DNA from: an uncultured Atopobium sp.
GTDB taxonomy: Bacteria > Actinomycetota > Coriobacteriia > Coriobacteriales > Atopobiaceae
Length of the DNA stretch: 64,000 nucleotides
Direction: 5' to 3'
Assembly (NCBI GenBank): GCA_938045565.1
Contig: CALIAZ010000021.1
Span: forward strand, 1 to 64,000
Numbering within the stretch: position 1 is the first letter of the stretch; the number at the start of each line of letters is the position of its first letter. The notes under the pieces were generated by a model that saw nothing but the letters and a program-made list of their open reading frames with translations, was not told the origin of the DNA and made no database searches. The translations under genes were made by a program, and so were the position numbers. Positions 34,578-44,372 of this stretch are shown piece by piece.

Positions 34578-35435
34578 ATGGACACCAAGCGAATTGCCAT
34601 CATCACAGACTCAGGAACTAATGTCCCACCTGATTTTGTGGCTGAACACAATATTCGTATCACCCCACTTCGCATTAACTATTCTGACGGCTCTTCCTAT
34701 GAATCTGGTATTACCATCACACCAGCAGAGCTTGTTGCTCGCTTTGAAGAAGAAGTTCCTAAGACTTCACTTCCTTCTCCTGAAGGAATTAAAGCTGCCT
34801 TTGATGATGCAAAAGCAGCTGGGTATGAGGGTGCTGTTTACGTTGCTATCTCCTCTGGACTTTCTGCTACCTGCGATACTGCTCGCATGATTGCGGAGTC
34901 CATTACAGACTTCCCTATTTATGTTGTTGATACCAAAAACATTGGCATTGCTTCCGGCCTTATTGTTATTGAAGCTCAGCGCCTCATTGAGCAGGGTCTT
35001 TCTCTTGAAGAGATTGGTCCCAAACTTGATCGAGCTTCTCTTAACACACGCGTATACTTCTCCGTTCCAAGCCTTGAATATCTACGTAAAGGTGGTCGCA
35101 TTTCTGAAGCAATCTATCGTATTGGCTCCATGTTGAATATAAAGCCTGTTCTTACCTGCGATGAAAACGGCAAGTACGTTATTGCCAAAAAAACTCGTGG
35201 TTGGCAGAAATCTCTTGCAGGACAGATTGCTCTAGGATCAGCTTTTGCTCAGCAATTTGACCACATTCATGTGGGAATTTGCTGCTCTGCTCCTAATATC
35301 ATTTACTCCGAAATGGAAGCCATGATTAAAGAGGCTATTCCTAATGTTACCGACTTTAGATATGTCGAAGCTGGCTCAGATCTTGTTGTCCATACAGGAC
35401 CAGGTCTTGTTGGCTATGCCGTATTTGGCTACTAA
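34578..35435 (+). CDS. DegV-family fatty-acid-binding protein (first of two)
   Basis: A 285-residue DegV protein with ITDSGTN and a fatty-acid pocket region SSGLSATCDTAR. It also has VDTKNIGIASGL and VPSLEYLRKGGRISEAIYRIGSMLNIKP, and ends HTGPGLVGYAVFGY. Gram-positive members (FakB) present fatty acids to the kinase FakA for phosphorylation. No FakA is in the window. ATG 34578 with TTGGAG is preferred to the TTG at 34566. A strong terminator follows at 35463. A second, divergent copy lies at 59198. Confidence 0.9.
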   Translation: MDTKRIAIITDSGTNVPPDFVAEHNIRITPLRINYSDGSSYESGITITPAELVARFEEEVPKTSLPSPEGIKAAFDDAKAAGYEGAVYVAISSGLSATCDTARMIAESITDFPIYVVDTKNIGIASGLIVIEAQRLIEQGLSLEEIGPKLDRASLNTRVYFSVPSLEYLRKGGRISEAIYRIGSMLNIKPVLTCDENGKYVIAKKTRGWQKSLAGQIALGSAFAQQFDHIHVGICCSAPNIIYSEMEAMIKEAIPNVTDFRYVEAGSDLVVHTGPGLVGYAVFGY

Positions 35436-35462
35436 AAATTAAAGTTACTCCACGCAACTAAG

Positions 35463-35490
35463 AACAGCCGCCCTCTTAGGCGGCTGTTTT
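35463..35490 (+). terminator. terminator of degV
   Basis: Perfect 10-base arms AACAGCCGCC/GGCGGCTGTT with a 6-base loop and a T-rich tail, 27 bases past the stop. Confidence 0.92.
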
Positions 35491-35508
35491 CTTGTAGAGA
35501 GTATGTAC

Positions 35509-35528
35509 GGCGAGAAGATCTTCTCGCC
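35509..35528. repeat. 20-bp perfect palindrome of two GGCGAGAA cores
   Basis: GGCGAGAAGA followed by its exact complement TCTTCTCGCC, placed between the degV terminator and the rnhA stop. Neither strand has a following T-run, so it is a poor terminator. It joins two head-to-head copies of the over-represented core. Confidence 0.8.
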
Positions 35529-35554
35529 CTATGCGTCTAGGGTTACAGCAATGG

Positions 35555-36055
35555 CTAATCCGCAAAGAAGCCTTGGTCGTCAAGGAGATTGGAGCCATCT
35601 GCTGCTTCAGTTGCCAGCTGATCACAGCGCTCGTTAAGCGGATGGCCTGCGTGGCCCTTGACCCACTTGAAGCTTACCTCATGGTCTTCCATAGCAGCAA
35701 GCAGGCGCTTCCAAAGGTCTACGTTTTTGACGGGCTCTTTAGAAGCTGTCTTCCAGCCTTTTCTAATCCATCCCGAGACCCATTTTTGATTAAACGCATC
35801 AACTACGTACTTGGAATCGGAATAAAGCTCTACCTGACAAGGACGCTTAAGAGCCTCAAGTGCAACAATGACGCCAAGAAGCTCCATGCGATTATTCGTA
35901 GTAGTTTTATAACCCTGGCTGAACTCTTTTGTGTGCTGCTGTCCAGAAGGATCGGTATACAGAAGCACTGCCCCGTAGCCGCCAGGCCCAGGATTTCCTC
36001 GAGATGCGCCGTCTGTATAGACTGTGACGTGCATATATGAGGTTGCCACCTCCAT
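35555..36055 (-). CDS. rnhA: ribonuclease HI
   Basis: A 166-residue RNase H with the four catalytic acidic residues in context: [33 protein letters not shown] and RCDQLATEA. The basic loop WIRKGWKT is present. It cuts RNA in RNA-DNA hybrids (primers, R-loops). The ATG at 36055 has GAGGAG seven bases upstream; an internal ATG eight codons in has weaker support. It directly follows polA, a sensible pairing for primer removal. Confidence 0.95.
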   Translation of the reverse strand: MEVATSYMHVTVYTDGASRGNPGPGGYGAVLLYTDPSGQQHTKEFSQGYKTTTNNRMELLGVIVALEALKRPCQVELYSDSKYVVDAFNQKWVSGWIRKGWKTASKEPVKNVDLWKRLLAAMEDHEVSFKWVKGHAGHPLNERCDQLATEAADGSNLLDDQGFFAD

Positions 36056-36089
36056 ATCAAATCTCCTCTAGAACGTGCGTTGAACGTGC

Positions 36090-38828
36090 CTACTTTGCCT
36101 CTGCCCAATTGGAACCATAACTGACATCAGCAATCAAAGGAACACGCAGGGTAACAACGTCTTCCATGGTCTCTTTTACCAGCTTAGAAACTGTTTCAAT
36201 CTCTGGCTCTGGAACTTCCAAGTCAAGTTCGTCGTGAATCTGAAGAATCAGCTTTGACGTAAGACCTTCATCACGCAGGCGTTTCTCGACATTAATCATT
36301 GCAATCTTGATAATATCTGCAGCACTTCCCTGCATAGGATGATTCATGGCGGTGCGCTCGCCAAAGGCAATAAGCTGGCGATTTGATTGATTGAACTCTC
36401 TAATATGGCGCTTACGACCATACATGGTAATAGCATAACCACACTCGTGAGCCGTGCGGACGGAGTTGTCTAAATACGCACGAACACCAGGATAGGCGTC
36501 AAAGTAACGGTCGATCATCTCTTGCGCTTCCTTGCGAGAAATCTTAAGAGACGTTGCCAGACCAAAGGCCTGCTGACCATAGACAATGCCAAAGTTGACC
36601 GCCTTGGCGCGACTACGAAGTGCGGGGGTGACCTCTTCAACAGGAACGCCAAAGACACGTGCGGCAGTTGCTGCATGGAAGTCAGCACCAGAGTTAAATG
36701 CTGCTACTAGATGCTCGTCAGCAGAAAGATGAGCGAGCAAGCGAAGCTCAATCTGAGAGTAGTCGCAAGCGAGAAAAACGCTGCCCTCGGGAACGGTAAA
36801 GGCGGTGCGAACACGATGCCCCAGTTCAGAGCGGGTAGGAATGTTCTGCAGGTTTGGATCAGAGCTGGAAAGCCTGCCTGTTGCAGCAACGGTCTGATTG
36901 AATGTGGTGTGGATGCGCTTATCGCCACGAATAAGCGAAGGAAGCGCATCGAGATAAGTTGACTTAATCTTGGCACGCTCGCGGTACTCAAGAACGTCAG
37001 CAACAATCTGATACTCCTGCGCTAGGTCTCCTAGAACCTTTGCGTTGGTGGAGTAGAAGCCAGTGCGCGTCTTTTTGAGGCCATAAGTTGGAAGTTTAAG
37101 CACGTCAAACAGGATATGTGAAAGCTGGCTTGGAGAATCCAAGTTAAAATCCTCGCCTGCGGTCTGGTGAATGCTTGCCACGCGTCGTGCAATGTCTTCA
37201 CCCAGCTGAGCGGACTGTTCGGCAAGCTTTTGAGGATCAACGTAGAGACCGCGACGCTCCATCGCAGCAAGTACAGGCAAAAGTTGCATCTCAAGCGAAG
37301 TGAAAAGCTCCAAGGAACCATCATCTTCAAGCTTTTTAGTGAGCACAGGTACAAGAGCTCTAGCGGCTACCGCTCTTAGTGCTGCGGCAGGAATCTCATC
37401 TGTAGGTTCAGGAAGCTCAGAGCCAAAATACAACTCAACCAAGCCGTTGATATCAAAGCTTGAACGATCAGACTCAAGCAAATACGCAGCAACACCCGTA
37501 TCAAAGAGGCAATCAGAATCAATGGTCTCAATATCCAGTTTCTGTGGCTCAGACGAATCAACAGGGCTTACCTCATGAAGTAGTGCCTTGACATCGTCTG
37601 CAGCAATACGGGCTTCTCGCAAAATACGCAAGAGCGCTGCAGTTGCGTTTTCTCCCTCAAATTTGAGGAGCGCCTTTTCTGTAGACACCCAAAGCGTGCG
37701 AGAAAGGCTAAAGAGCACTCCAGCATCGGCCGCAGAATCCTGGGCAACGCCAATCCACTCTTGGTTCTCAAGAGCAGCGGTCAGAGCAGCAGACGCGTCT
37801 CCTGCCTGCAGATACTCCGACGGAATAGGGAGTGCAGGTGTAGCGGAAGCAGTTTGTGCGCCTGCGCTAGCAGCAGAGCCACCGGCCATGCGCGCAAGCC
37901 TTGAGGTCATTCCCGTAAAGCCCAAGGCCGAGAACGCCTTGACCACGTCATTTGGGTCAAATGTTGGGAACTGAGCGTCATCTAAATTGATATCAAGCGG
38001 TGCATCAGTACGAATAGTAGCAACCTTGCGGGAGAGCAGTGCGTCATCAATATGGGCGCGAAGGTTTTCTCCCACCTTGCCCTTAACCTCATCAGCATGA
38101 GCAATAACCTCATCAAGCGAGCCATACTCCACAATCAGAGCAGCAGCTTTCTTAGGGCCAATTCCCGGAACACCAGGAATGTTGTCGGAAGAATCCCCTT
38201 TAAGACCATAGAAATCTGGGACAAGCTCTGGCGTAATACCTGCATAAAGATCAGCCACGGTCTCTGGAGTCATGATTGAGACATCGGAAACACCCTTGCG
38301 CGTAGAAACAATCTTAACGTTCTCTGTGGAGAGCTGATACATATCACGGTCGCCCGTAAAGAGCAGCATCTGGTAACCCTCTGCCTCTCCACGGCGAGCA
38401 AGAGTACCTAAAATATCGTCACCCTCCCAGCCTTCAAGTTGACAGACAGGAACATCCAGCGTCTTGAGCAGCTCTTTGACTACAGGAAACTGTGCGTACA
38501 AAGCAGGGTCCATAGGAGGACGCTGAGCTTTGTACTGAGGCAACATATCAATACGAATCTGAGGTTTGCCCTTATCAAACGCACAAATGACACCATCTGG
38601 CGAGAAGGACTCAACAAGCTTGATAAACATATTAAAGAAGCCAAACAGCGCACCAGTTGGCGTTCCATCTGGGGCCGCCATAGGCTGACGAATTGCATGA
38701 AACGCTCGATGCATGAGCGAGTTTCCGTCAATAACGGCAATAGTTCTACGTGGTTTAACTGCGCCTTCTTTGGCTGATGTGGCGTTGTTTTGATCTGCAG
38801 TATTAACTGGCATAGTAGTATCAGACAT
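36090..38828 (-). CDS. polA: DNA polymerase I
   Basis: A 912-residue enzyme. The 5'-3' exonuclease domain (IDGNSLMHRAFHA, GDRDMYQL, GDSSDNIPGVPGIGPKKA) is intact. The central 3'-5' exonuclease-like domain (about 330-500) lacks the DxE and other acidic residues, so proofreading is presumably absent, as in many Gram-positives. The polymerase domain has DYSQIELRLLAHLS, the O-helix region RSRAKAVNFGIVYG, and QIHDELDLEVP. ATG after AAAAGGAG. Divergent from the glutamine synthetase gene. Confidence 0.95.
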   Translation of the reverse strand: MSDTTMPVNTADQNNATSAKEGAVKPRRTIAVIDGNSLMHRAFHAIRQPMAAPDGTPTGALFGFFNMFIKLVESFSPDGVICAFDKGKPQIRIDMLPQYKAQRPPMDPALYAQFPVVKELLKTLDVPVCQLEGWEGDDILGTLARRGEAEGYQMLLFTGDRDMYQLSTENVKIVSTRKGVSDVSIMTPETVADLYAGITPELVPDFYGLKGDSSDNIPGVPGIGPKKAAALIVEYGSLDEVIAHADEVKGKVGENLRAHIDDALLSRKVATIRTDAPLDINLDDAQFPTFDPNDVVKAFSALGFTGMTSRLARMAGGSAASAGAQTASATPALPIPSEYLQAGDASAALTAALENQEWIGVAQDSAADAGVLFSLSRTLWVSTEKALLKFEGENATAALLRILREARIAADDVKALLHEVSPVDSSEPQKLDIETIDSDCLFDTGVAAYLLESDRSSFDINGLVELYFGSELPEPTDEIPAAALRAVAARALVPVLTKKLEDDGSLELFTSLEMQLLPVLAAMERRGLYVDPQKLAEQSAQLGEDIARRVASIHQTAGEDFNLDSPSQLSHILFDVLKLPTYGLKKTRTGFYSTNAKVLGDLAQEYQIVADVLEYRERAKIKSTYLDALPSLIRGDKRIHTTFNQTVAATGRLSSSDPNLQNIPTRSELGHRVRTAFTVPEGSVFLACDYSQIELRLLAHLSADEHLVAAFNSGADFHAATAARVFGVPVEEVTPALRSRAKAVNFGIVYGQQAFGLATSLKISRKEAQEMIDRYFDAYPGVRAYLDNSVRTAHECGYAITMYGRKRHIREFNQSNRQLIAFGERTAMNHPMQGSAADIIKIAMINVEKRLRDEGLTSKLILQIHDELDLEVPEPEIETVSKLVKETMEDVVTLRVPLIADVSYGSNWAEAK

Positions 38829-39075
38829 ACCTGCTCCTTTTAGTTTTGTGTGCCTCTATTGTACTAAGACTTTCTCTGCTTATGGGCACCAGAGCCCACG
38901 GAAACAAAGCCCACATCTCTTCTTGCTGGCAGGTAAATTTTTTGTAATCGTTATGTTTCTGTTTGCATCCTCACCACCCTCCCTGTGTCAAACGTGCGAA
39001 AATAAAAAACAACATAACGTGTCTAGCACGCGAGAAAACAGACTAACTGCCAGCATTTACCCACAAGGAGGGGCT

Positions 39076-41169
39076 GTGGCTCACGACAAAGTTTCTCAGG
39101 AATTTGGCTCACTTCTATTTACCGACGCGGACATGCAAGAACGTTTGCCAAGACCAACGTACAAGAAACTTCGTAGTGTCATTCTGGACGGTAAGCCACT
39201 TGACCTCGACATTGCAAACGAGGTTGCACATGCTATGAAAGAGTGGGCACTTGAAAAAGGTGCTACTCACTTTACTCACTGGTTCCAGCCTCTAACAGGC
39301 ATTACTTCCGAGAAGCACGATAGCTTTATGACTCCTCAGGGAAACGGCACTATTTTGATGTCCTTCTCGGGAAAAGAGCTTGTACAGGGTGAGCCTGACG
39401 CATCAAGCTTCCCATCTGGCGGTCTGCGCGCCACCTTTGAAGCTCGTGGTTACACGGTATGGGATCCTGCAAGCCCAACCTTTATCAAAGATGAAGTTCT
39501 CTGCATTCCAACTGCATTTATTTCATACACCGGAGAAGCTCTGGATAAGCGCACTCCGCTACTCCGCTCCCAGGTTGCCCTTGAAAAACAGGCTAAACGC
39601 GTTCTTGCACTCTTTGACCAAAAGCCTTCTCGCGTTGTAACAAACATCGGTCCTGAGCAAGAGTACTTCCTTATCAAAGAGGAAGACTTTGAGCAGCGTC
39701 CTGACCTTATCCTTTGTGGTCGCACTCTTTTTGGTTGCGAACCAAGCAAGGGTCAGGAGCTTGATGAGCACTACTTTGGCGCTATTCGTCCAACCGTCAA
39801 TAACTTCATGAAAGAGCTTGATGATGAGCTCTGGAAGCTAGGCATTCCTGCAAAGACAAAGCATAATGAGGTTGCCCCTTGTCAGCATGAGCTTGCACCA
39901 GTCTTTGAGCAGGGCACACTTGCCATTGACAACAACCTCCTAACCATGGAGAAGCTCAAGCTTCTTGCTACCCATCACGGTCTTGCTTGTCTTGAGCATG
40001 AGAAACCTTTTGAGTACGTCAATGGTTCTGGTAAGCATGACAACTGGTCACTCTCTGCAGACGACGAGAACTTACTTGAGCCTGGCGATAAACCTGGCGA
40101 GAACCTCCGCTTCTTGGTCTTTCTTGCTTGCCTAGTTGCCGCTGTTGACTCACACGCTGACCTTTTGCGTATGTCGGTTGCATCCGCTGGAAATGATCAC
40201 CGTCTTGGTGCAAACGAGGCTCCACCTGCAATTGTTTCAGTCTTTTTGGGTGCTGCGCTTTCTGTAATTGTTGACGATCTTATCACTGGTTCCGATGTTC
40301 ACGGTGCAAAGCGTACTCGTATGGATCTGGGCGTACCAACACTTCCTGCAGTTCTTAGGGATAACACGGACAGAAACCGTACCAGCCCCTTTGCGTTCAC
40401 TGGCAACAAGTTTGAGTTCCGTATGTGTGGCAGCCAACAGAATCTCTCTGATCCTAATGTCATTTTGAATACCATTGTTGCCGAGCAGTGCGATCGCTTT
40501 GCAAGTGACCTTTCAAACGCTTCTGAGAAGAACTTTACCAAGGAGGCTTTGAAGTGGGTTATTGACACATTTAAGACACACGAGCGTATCCTCTTTGAAG
40601 GCAACGGCTACTCAGGTGATTGGGAGAAACTTGCTGAGGAGCGCGGTCTTCCAAACCTCCGTACCACCCCTGAGGCACTCCCTGCAATGATCGCTCCAGA
40701 AAACATTGAACTCTTTGAGCGTTATGGTGTTCTTTCCCAGGCAGAAGCACAGGCTCGCTACGTTGCAAAAGCCGAGCAGTATACCAAGATTCTCAACATT
40801 GAGGCTCGTACTATGCTGTATATGGCGCGCCACATGTACTTGCCTGCTCTCTTTACCTACTCAAGTGATGTTGCTTCTTCAGTTGCTGCTAAGCAGGCTA
40901 TTGGTATCAAGAGCGCTGCAGAGACAGAGATTGTTGAGAAGCTCACCGCAGGTATTGACGAGATTTACGCAGCTACCAATAGTCTGGATGAAATCAATAC
41001 CACAGCGCACCAGATGAAGAACAAACCTCAGGAGCAGTGCGAGTACTATTGCAATATAGTCCTTCCAGCTATGGCTCGCCTGCGCAGCGCCGTTGACTCC
41101 ATGGAACTCATCTGCGGACATGACTGGTGGCCAGTTCCTAGCTACAACAAAATGCTCTTCTATGTCTAG
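39076..41169 (+). CDS. glnN: glutamine synthetase type III (GlnN)
   Basis: A 697-residue GSIII from GTG 39076, with AAGGAGGGG directly upstream. The longer frame from 38848 is hydrophobic nonsense and lies over the polA promoter region. Motifs are GPEQEYFLI, NEVAPCQHELAPVFE, NGSGKHDNWSL and GANEAPPAIVSVFLG, all typical of type III enzymes. It makes glutamine from glutamate, ammonia and ATP. The 247-base interval 38829-39075 between polA and this gene shows no clear riboswitch or other gene. A motif copy at 41187 and a terminator follow. Confidence 0.93.
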   Translation: MAHDKVSQEFGSLLFTDADMQERLPRPTYKKLRSVILDGKPLDLDIANEVAHAMKEWALEKGATHFTHWFQPLTGITSEKHDSFMTPQGNGTILMSFSGKELVQGEPDASSFPSGGLRATFEARGYTVWDPASPTFIKDEVLCIPTAFISYTGEALDKRTPLLRSQVALEKQAKRVLALFDQKPSRVVTNIGPEQEYFLIKEEDFEQRPDLILCGRTLFGCEPSKGQELDEHYFGAIRPTVNNFMKELDDELWKLGIPAKTKHNEVAPCQHELAPVFEQGTLAIDNNLLTMEKLKLLATHHGLACLEHEKPFEYVNGSGKHDNWSLSADDENLLEPGDKPGENLRFLVFLACLVAAVDSHADLLRMSVASAGNDHRLGANEAPPAIVSVFLGAALSVIVDDLITGSDVHGAKRTRMDLGVPTLPAVLRDNTDRNRTSPFAFTGNKFEFRMCGSQQNLSDPNVILNTIVAEQCDRFASDLSNASEKNFTKEALKWVIDTFKTHERILFEGNGYSGDWEKLAEERGLPNLRTTPEALPAMIAPENIELFERYGVLSQAEAQARYVAKAEQYTKILNIEARTMLYMARHMYLPALFTYSSDVASSVAAKQAIGIKSAAETEIVEKLTAGIDEIYAATNSLDEINTTAHQMKNKPQEQCEYYCNIVLPAMARLRSAVDSMELICGHDWWPVPSYNKMLFYV

Positions 41170-41185
41170 TTCTTCATCAGGGCTT

Positions 41186-41201
41186 CTTGGCGAGAAACCC
41201 G
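41186..41201 (+). repeat. CTTGGCGAGAAACCCG motif copy
   Basis: A 16-mer shared exactly with the copy at 61190. It lies 17 bases past the glnN stop and before its terminator. Confidence 0.85.
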
Positions 41202-41230
41202 GTCTTCTCGCTACTCCACCTTTAAAGCAA

Positions 41231-41259
41231 AACGGCTCAGTTTACCTGGGCCGTTTTTT
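41231..41259 (+). terminator. terminator of glnN
   Basis: AACGGCTCAG and CTGGGCCGTT arms (one G-U pair), a 5-base loop, then TTTT; 62 bases past the stop. Confidence 0.88.
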
Positions 41260-41289
41260 GGTGTCCAAATGCTTAACGTATAGAAAGAG

Positions 41290-42576
41290 CTATGCGTTGA
41301 CCAACTTGCTATAGGTAGCATGAACGTCTTCAAGCTTAATGAGATTGCCTTCTGCATCGATTGGAGCAAAAGCTATCTGCATTGATTCGCTTACAGCTGT
41401 CAAATTAAGACGGCTTGCATACCAAGGAGTTGGTGTGCCTTCAATAACCGGCGAGAAAAACGAGTCCATTTCTCCCATGTGTTCAGCAGAATCTCGATTA
41501 GTAATAAATTCCTGCCATAAATACGCCGAATACGTATGTTTTGACTCCTGACATACAAATGACCTTATCGTGGAGAAATAAGAAGCGGCTGGCAGAACGA
41601 CTGAAAGATTATCAAAATCGTCTTTAGTAATTGCTCTATAAGCAGCGCTCAGCGGACAAACACAAGCCCTGTACTTGCCAAATCCTGTGTCTCTAATAGC
41701 TTGATAGGTGCTCTCAGAAAATGCGTCAACATTTTCAAACAAACTTTGGATAATTTGAGCACCTTTATCCAGACCATACTGTCCTAAAAAGAGCGATTCA
41801 AACTTCTTGCCCGTATACGTAAGCGCGGGGTCAGGAATAACATACCTTCCACGCAGGCCATCTGTAAGAAGATCGGTCCATTCGTGAGGACGCAAAATCT
41901 TTTTCTCATTAAGGCGTTCTTGATTTACAAGTAAAACCAATGGATCTGCAGCGTAGGCATACCAGTGTCCAGTGGCGTCAAAAAACTCAGGGCGCACGTA
42001 CTGGTCTGTTAAAGAAACTTCAAACGGTTGACAATATGCGGAAGTCTCAAAATTTTGCATGAGAGCTTCGCTTGCCAAGAAAATGACATCGGGTTTCTCA
42101 AAACCCCAATCAGTACCAGATTTGGTATCAGAAGTTTCAGACTCCACGCTCTTACCAGAAGTATATGTTTGCTGAATAAACTCCTGAATTTCTTCCTCCG
42201 TTGCCTCGCCCACCGTAACAGATACAGAAAACATTCTTGAGTATGTTTCTACCAGGGACTTTACCGCTTCTTTGGAAGTACATAAAAGATTGAGAGAGCC
42301 TTCTCGTTGCGCAAGTTGAATGAGCGCTCGAGCATAGCCTGGAACTTTTGAATTAAGCCGGGGAGGTAGAAGCTCCTGCTGAACATAAGAAATTCCTGGA
42401 CTCAAAACGTTTGCTACCGTAGCTATTACAGGTGCAGCAACCGCTGAGACAGCCAGGATAATAAATGAGGTTCTTGTAACAGAAGTGGAAGTTGGTGGAG
42501 TAATCTTCTCGTCAGGGTCTTTTGGTCCAAAAGTTTTATGCATCTTCTGGCGCAGACAATCTGGGATAAACTTCAC
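41290..42576 (-). CDS. orphan membrane-anchored extracellular solute-binding protein
   Basis: A 428-residue protein. About 35 polar residues come first, then a helix (SFIILAVSAVAAPVIATVANVL) that acts as an uncleaved anchor or late signal, with no lipobox. The remainder has the two-lobed periplasmic-binding fold of the AfuA/SBP_bac_11 kind (LNLLCTSKEAVKSLVETYSR, KPDVIFLAS, WYAYAADPLVLLVN, WTDLLTDGLRGRYVIPDP). No permease or ATPase is adjacent. The ligand is unknown; the Fe(III) or sugar subfamilies are possible. GTG start after AAGGAGG. Confidence 0.75.
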   Translation of the reverse strand: MKFIPDCLRQKMHKTFGPKDPDEKITPPTSTSVTRTSFIILAVSAVAAPVIATVANVLSPGISYVQQELLPPRLNSKVPGYARALIQLAQREGSLNLLCTSKEAVKSLVETYSRMFSVSVTVGEATEEEIQEFIQQTYTSGKSVESETSDTKSGTDWGFEKPDVIFLASEALMQNFETSAYCQPFEVSLTDQYVRPEFFDATGHWYAYAADPLVLLVNQERLNEKKILRPHEWTDLLTDGLRGRYVIPDPALTYTGKKFESLFLGQYGLDKGAQIIQSLFENVDAFSESTYQAIRDTGFGKYRACVCPLSAAYRAITKDDFDNLSVVLPAASYFSTIRSFVCQESKHTYSAYLWQEFITNRDSAEHMGEMDSFFSPVIEGTPTPWYASRLNLTAVSESMQIAFAPIDAEGNLIKLEDVHATYSKLVNA

Positions 42577-42620
42577 ACTACCTCCTTACCTGCTATATAA
42601 TCCGTCTGGTCAAACAGATT

Positions 42621-43199
42621 TTATCCAAAAAAGACTTTTAGTCCAATCAGGATAAGAACCACGCCACCTACCATCTCGGCACGGTCACCCAAAAGCGAGC
42701 CAAGCTTTTTGCCTATGAACAGAGCAATGGTACAGAGATTTGCGGTAATAATGCCAAAGAGTGCCGAGGCAATCAAAATATCTACACTATGTGCCCTAAA
42801 ACTTACACCAACAGCAAATGCGTCGATTGCCGTAGCAACAGCTTGAAATACTAGCTTGCCATAAGAGAGTGTTGTAGCGTCTTGCTGAGTTTCTTCCTCA
42901 TCTTCTTCAGAAGCATCTTCTTTGAGTGCCTTATAGCCACTGTACAGCATGTTTGAACCAATGAAGCCAAGAATAACCAACGAGACAATACCTGCGTACT
43001 TCTCAATCAACTCTGCTGCAATGCCACCAACAAAATAACCGGCAAGAGGCATGCCAAACTGAAAGAGACCAAAGAAAAGAGGCATGCGCATAAGGCGAGA
43101 AAACCTATGGTCATCAAAGGCAAAGGTGTTAGAGATAGTGACAGAGAACGCATCTGTTGCAAGCGCCACACCCAGCATTAAAATTTCAAGTAGACCCAT
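42621..43199 (-). CDS. mntP: manganese efflux pump MntP
   Basis: A 192-residue six-helix protein with LATDAFSVTISN and the second-half AIDAFAVGVSF, the paired Asp motifs of MntP. A Glu/Asp-rich loop (KEDASEEDEEETQQD) joins the two halves. It exports Mn2+. No yybP-ykoY Mn riboswitch is recognisable in the 105-base upstream interval. The Shine-Dalgarno sequence is weak (GGGA). Confidence 0.93.
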   Translation of the reverse strand: MGLLEILMLGVALATDAFSVTISNTFAFDDHRFSRLMRMPLFFGLFQFGMPLAGYFVGGIAAELIEKYAGIVSLVILGFIGSNMLYSGYKALKEDASEEDEEETQQDATTLSYGKLVFQAVATAIDAFAVGVSFRAHSVDILIASALFGIITANLCTIALFIGKKLGSLLGDRAEMVGGVVLILIGLKVFFG

Positions 43200-43304
43200 G
43201 TGTCAGTTCCCAAGTATCATTAAATCTTGTAACACAAAGGAAAAATTTTAACGCCTGTAAGCTGTTTTGGGCTACTCTTATATTGAAAAACTACAAGGAG
43301 TCCT

Positions 43305-44270
43305 ATGCCTGCTTTAATAACCCACTATCTGTTTGGCGCAGAGGTGGTTCATGATTTACCACAAGAGCTTGTTGCAACTGATGCAGAGGTCAATACATTC
43401 CTGCTTGGAAACCAGGGTCCTGATCCCTTCCTAGCACGTCATCTTGCCTGGCCAAACCACTCGCTTGCCTGCAATAGACTACATCGTCGTATGCATGCGG
43501 GTCATATTGTTGACGCGTTTCTCTCTATTCGCGATGGTGTTTCTCGCCTACCGCAGAGCGACATGTCCGCTGGTCGTGCGTTTGCGCTTGGCCTCTTAGC
43601 ACACTACGCCCTAGATAGAATTGTCCATCCGTTTGTGTATTCCCAGCAAGATGCATTGATTGAGGCGGAGCCATCTCTCAAAAATGCCTACAGAGAACTC
43701 CACCCTATTATCGAGACGGACTTAGACTCTTACCTTCTCTGGCATATGCGTCATACCACCGTTGAGACGTTTCCACCAGCTGAGGTGCTTGAAGCAGTTG
43801 AATCAACCAAGCACGTTGGTGGCGCGCTCTTCTCGCAAGTAGCGCTTCAGGTATTTGGCCTTAATGTTGGCGTTGGTGAGTACGAGAAGGCCCTTCAGGA
43901 TTACGCTCGCATTTACCACACCGTAGAGCGCACTGATCCTAAGTACACTACCAAGCTTCCTGACGTTTTGTATAAGACCGAGAAGTTCATGCGTCCTTCA
44001 AACAATTCATATGTTGCCGCGATGGCTCATCGTATTGTTAAAACCGAGGACTTCCCTACGGCAAACCTCAAGCGTCTACCTTGGAAAGAGCCTTACACAG
44101 GAGAGATCAAGACTGAAAGCATTCTTGATCTTATGGATGAAGCTCGTGAGTTCTACAAAGAGCTGGTTCAGGCAACTATATTGGGTCAGCGAATTACTCT
44201 GGAAGAGCTGGTTGACGGCATCAATTACATGGGTAAACCCGTTGTAGAAATGGTTGATGACGAGGACTAG
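43305..44270 (+). CDS. zinc-dependent phospholipase C-family protein
   Basis: A 321-residue protein of the PF00882 family: PALITHYLFGAEV at the start, GNQGPDPF, FALGLLAHYALDRIVHPF and ELHPIIETDLDSYLLW supply the His/Asp zinc ligands. No signal peptide is present, so it is cytosolic, unlike clostridial toxins; coriobacterial and clostridial genomes often carry such copies. The substrate is unknown. ATG with AAGGAG. Confidence 0.85.
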   Translation: MPALITHYLFGAEVVHDLPQELVATDAEVNTFLLGNQGPDPFLARHLAWPNHSLACNRLHRRMHAGHIVDAFLSIRDGVSRLPQSDMSAGRAFALGLLAHYALDRIVHPFVYSQQDALIEAEPSLKNAYRELHPIIETDLDSYLLWHMRHTTVETFPPAEVLEAVESTKHVGGALFSQVALQVFGLNVGVGEYEKALQDYARIYHTVERTDPKYTTKLPDVLYKTEKFMRPSNNSYVAAMAHRIVKTEDFPTANLKRLPWKEPYTGEIKTESILDLMDEAREFYKELVQATILGQRITLEELVDGINYMGKPVVEMVDDED

Positions 44271-44314
44271 CTTGTAATAAAACACCAAAGGCGTTGCATA
44301 TTCAAACGCGTAAG

Positions 44315-44348
44315 AAAAAAGGCAACTACTTGAGTAGCTGCCTTTTTT
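44315..44348. terminator. bidirectional terminator between convergent genes
   Basis: AAAAAAGGCA, ACTAC and a TTGA loop mirrored to TGCCTTTTTT. It serves the phospholipase-like gene (plus) and the Spx/ArsC gene (minus). Confidence 0.9.
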
Positions 44349-44372
44349 ACTAACGCTTATCTTCAATCTGAC

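Noticed and set aside
38848..39075. 76-codon N-terminal extension of glutamine synthetase
   Set aside because: The extension is unlike GSIII proteins. The GTG at 39076 has AAGGAGGGG right before it and gives the normal family length.
43200..43304. Manganese (yybP-ykoY) riboswitch for mntP
   Set aside because: The interval is short and lacks the conserved loop sequences.
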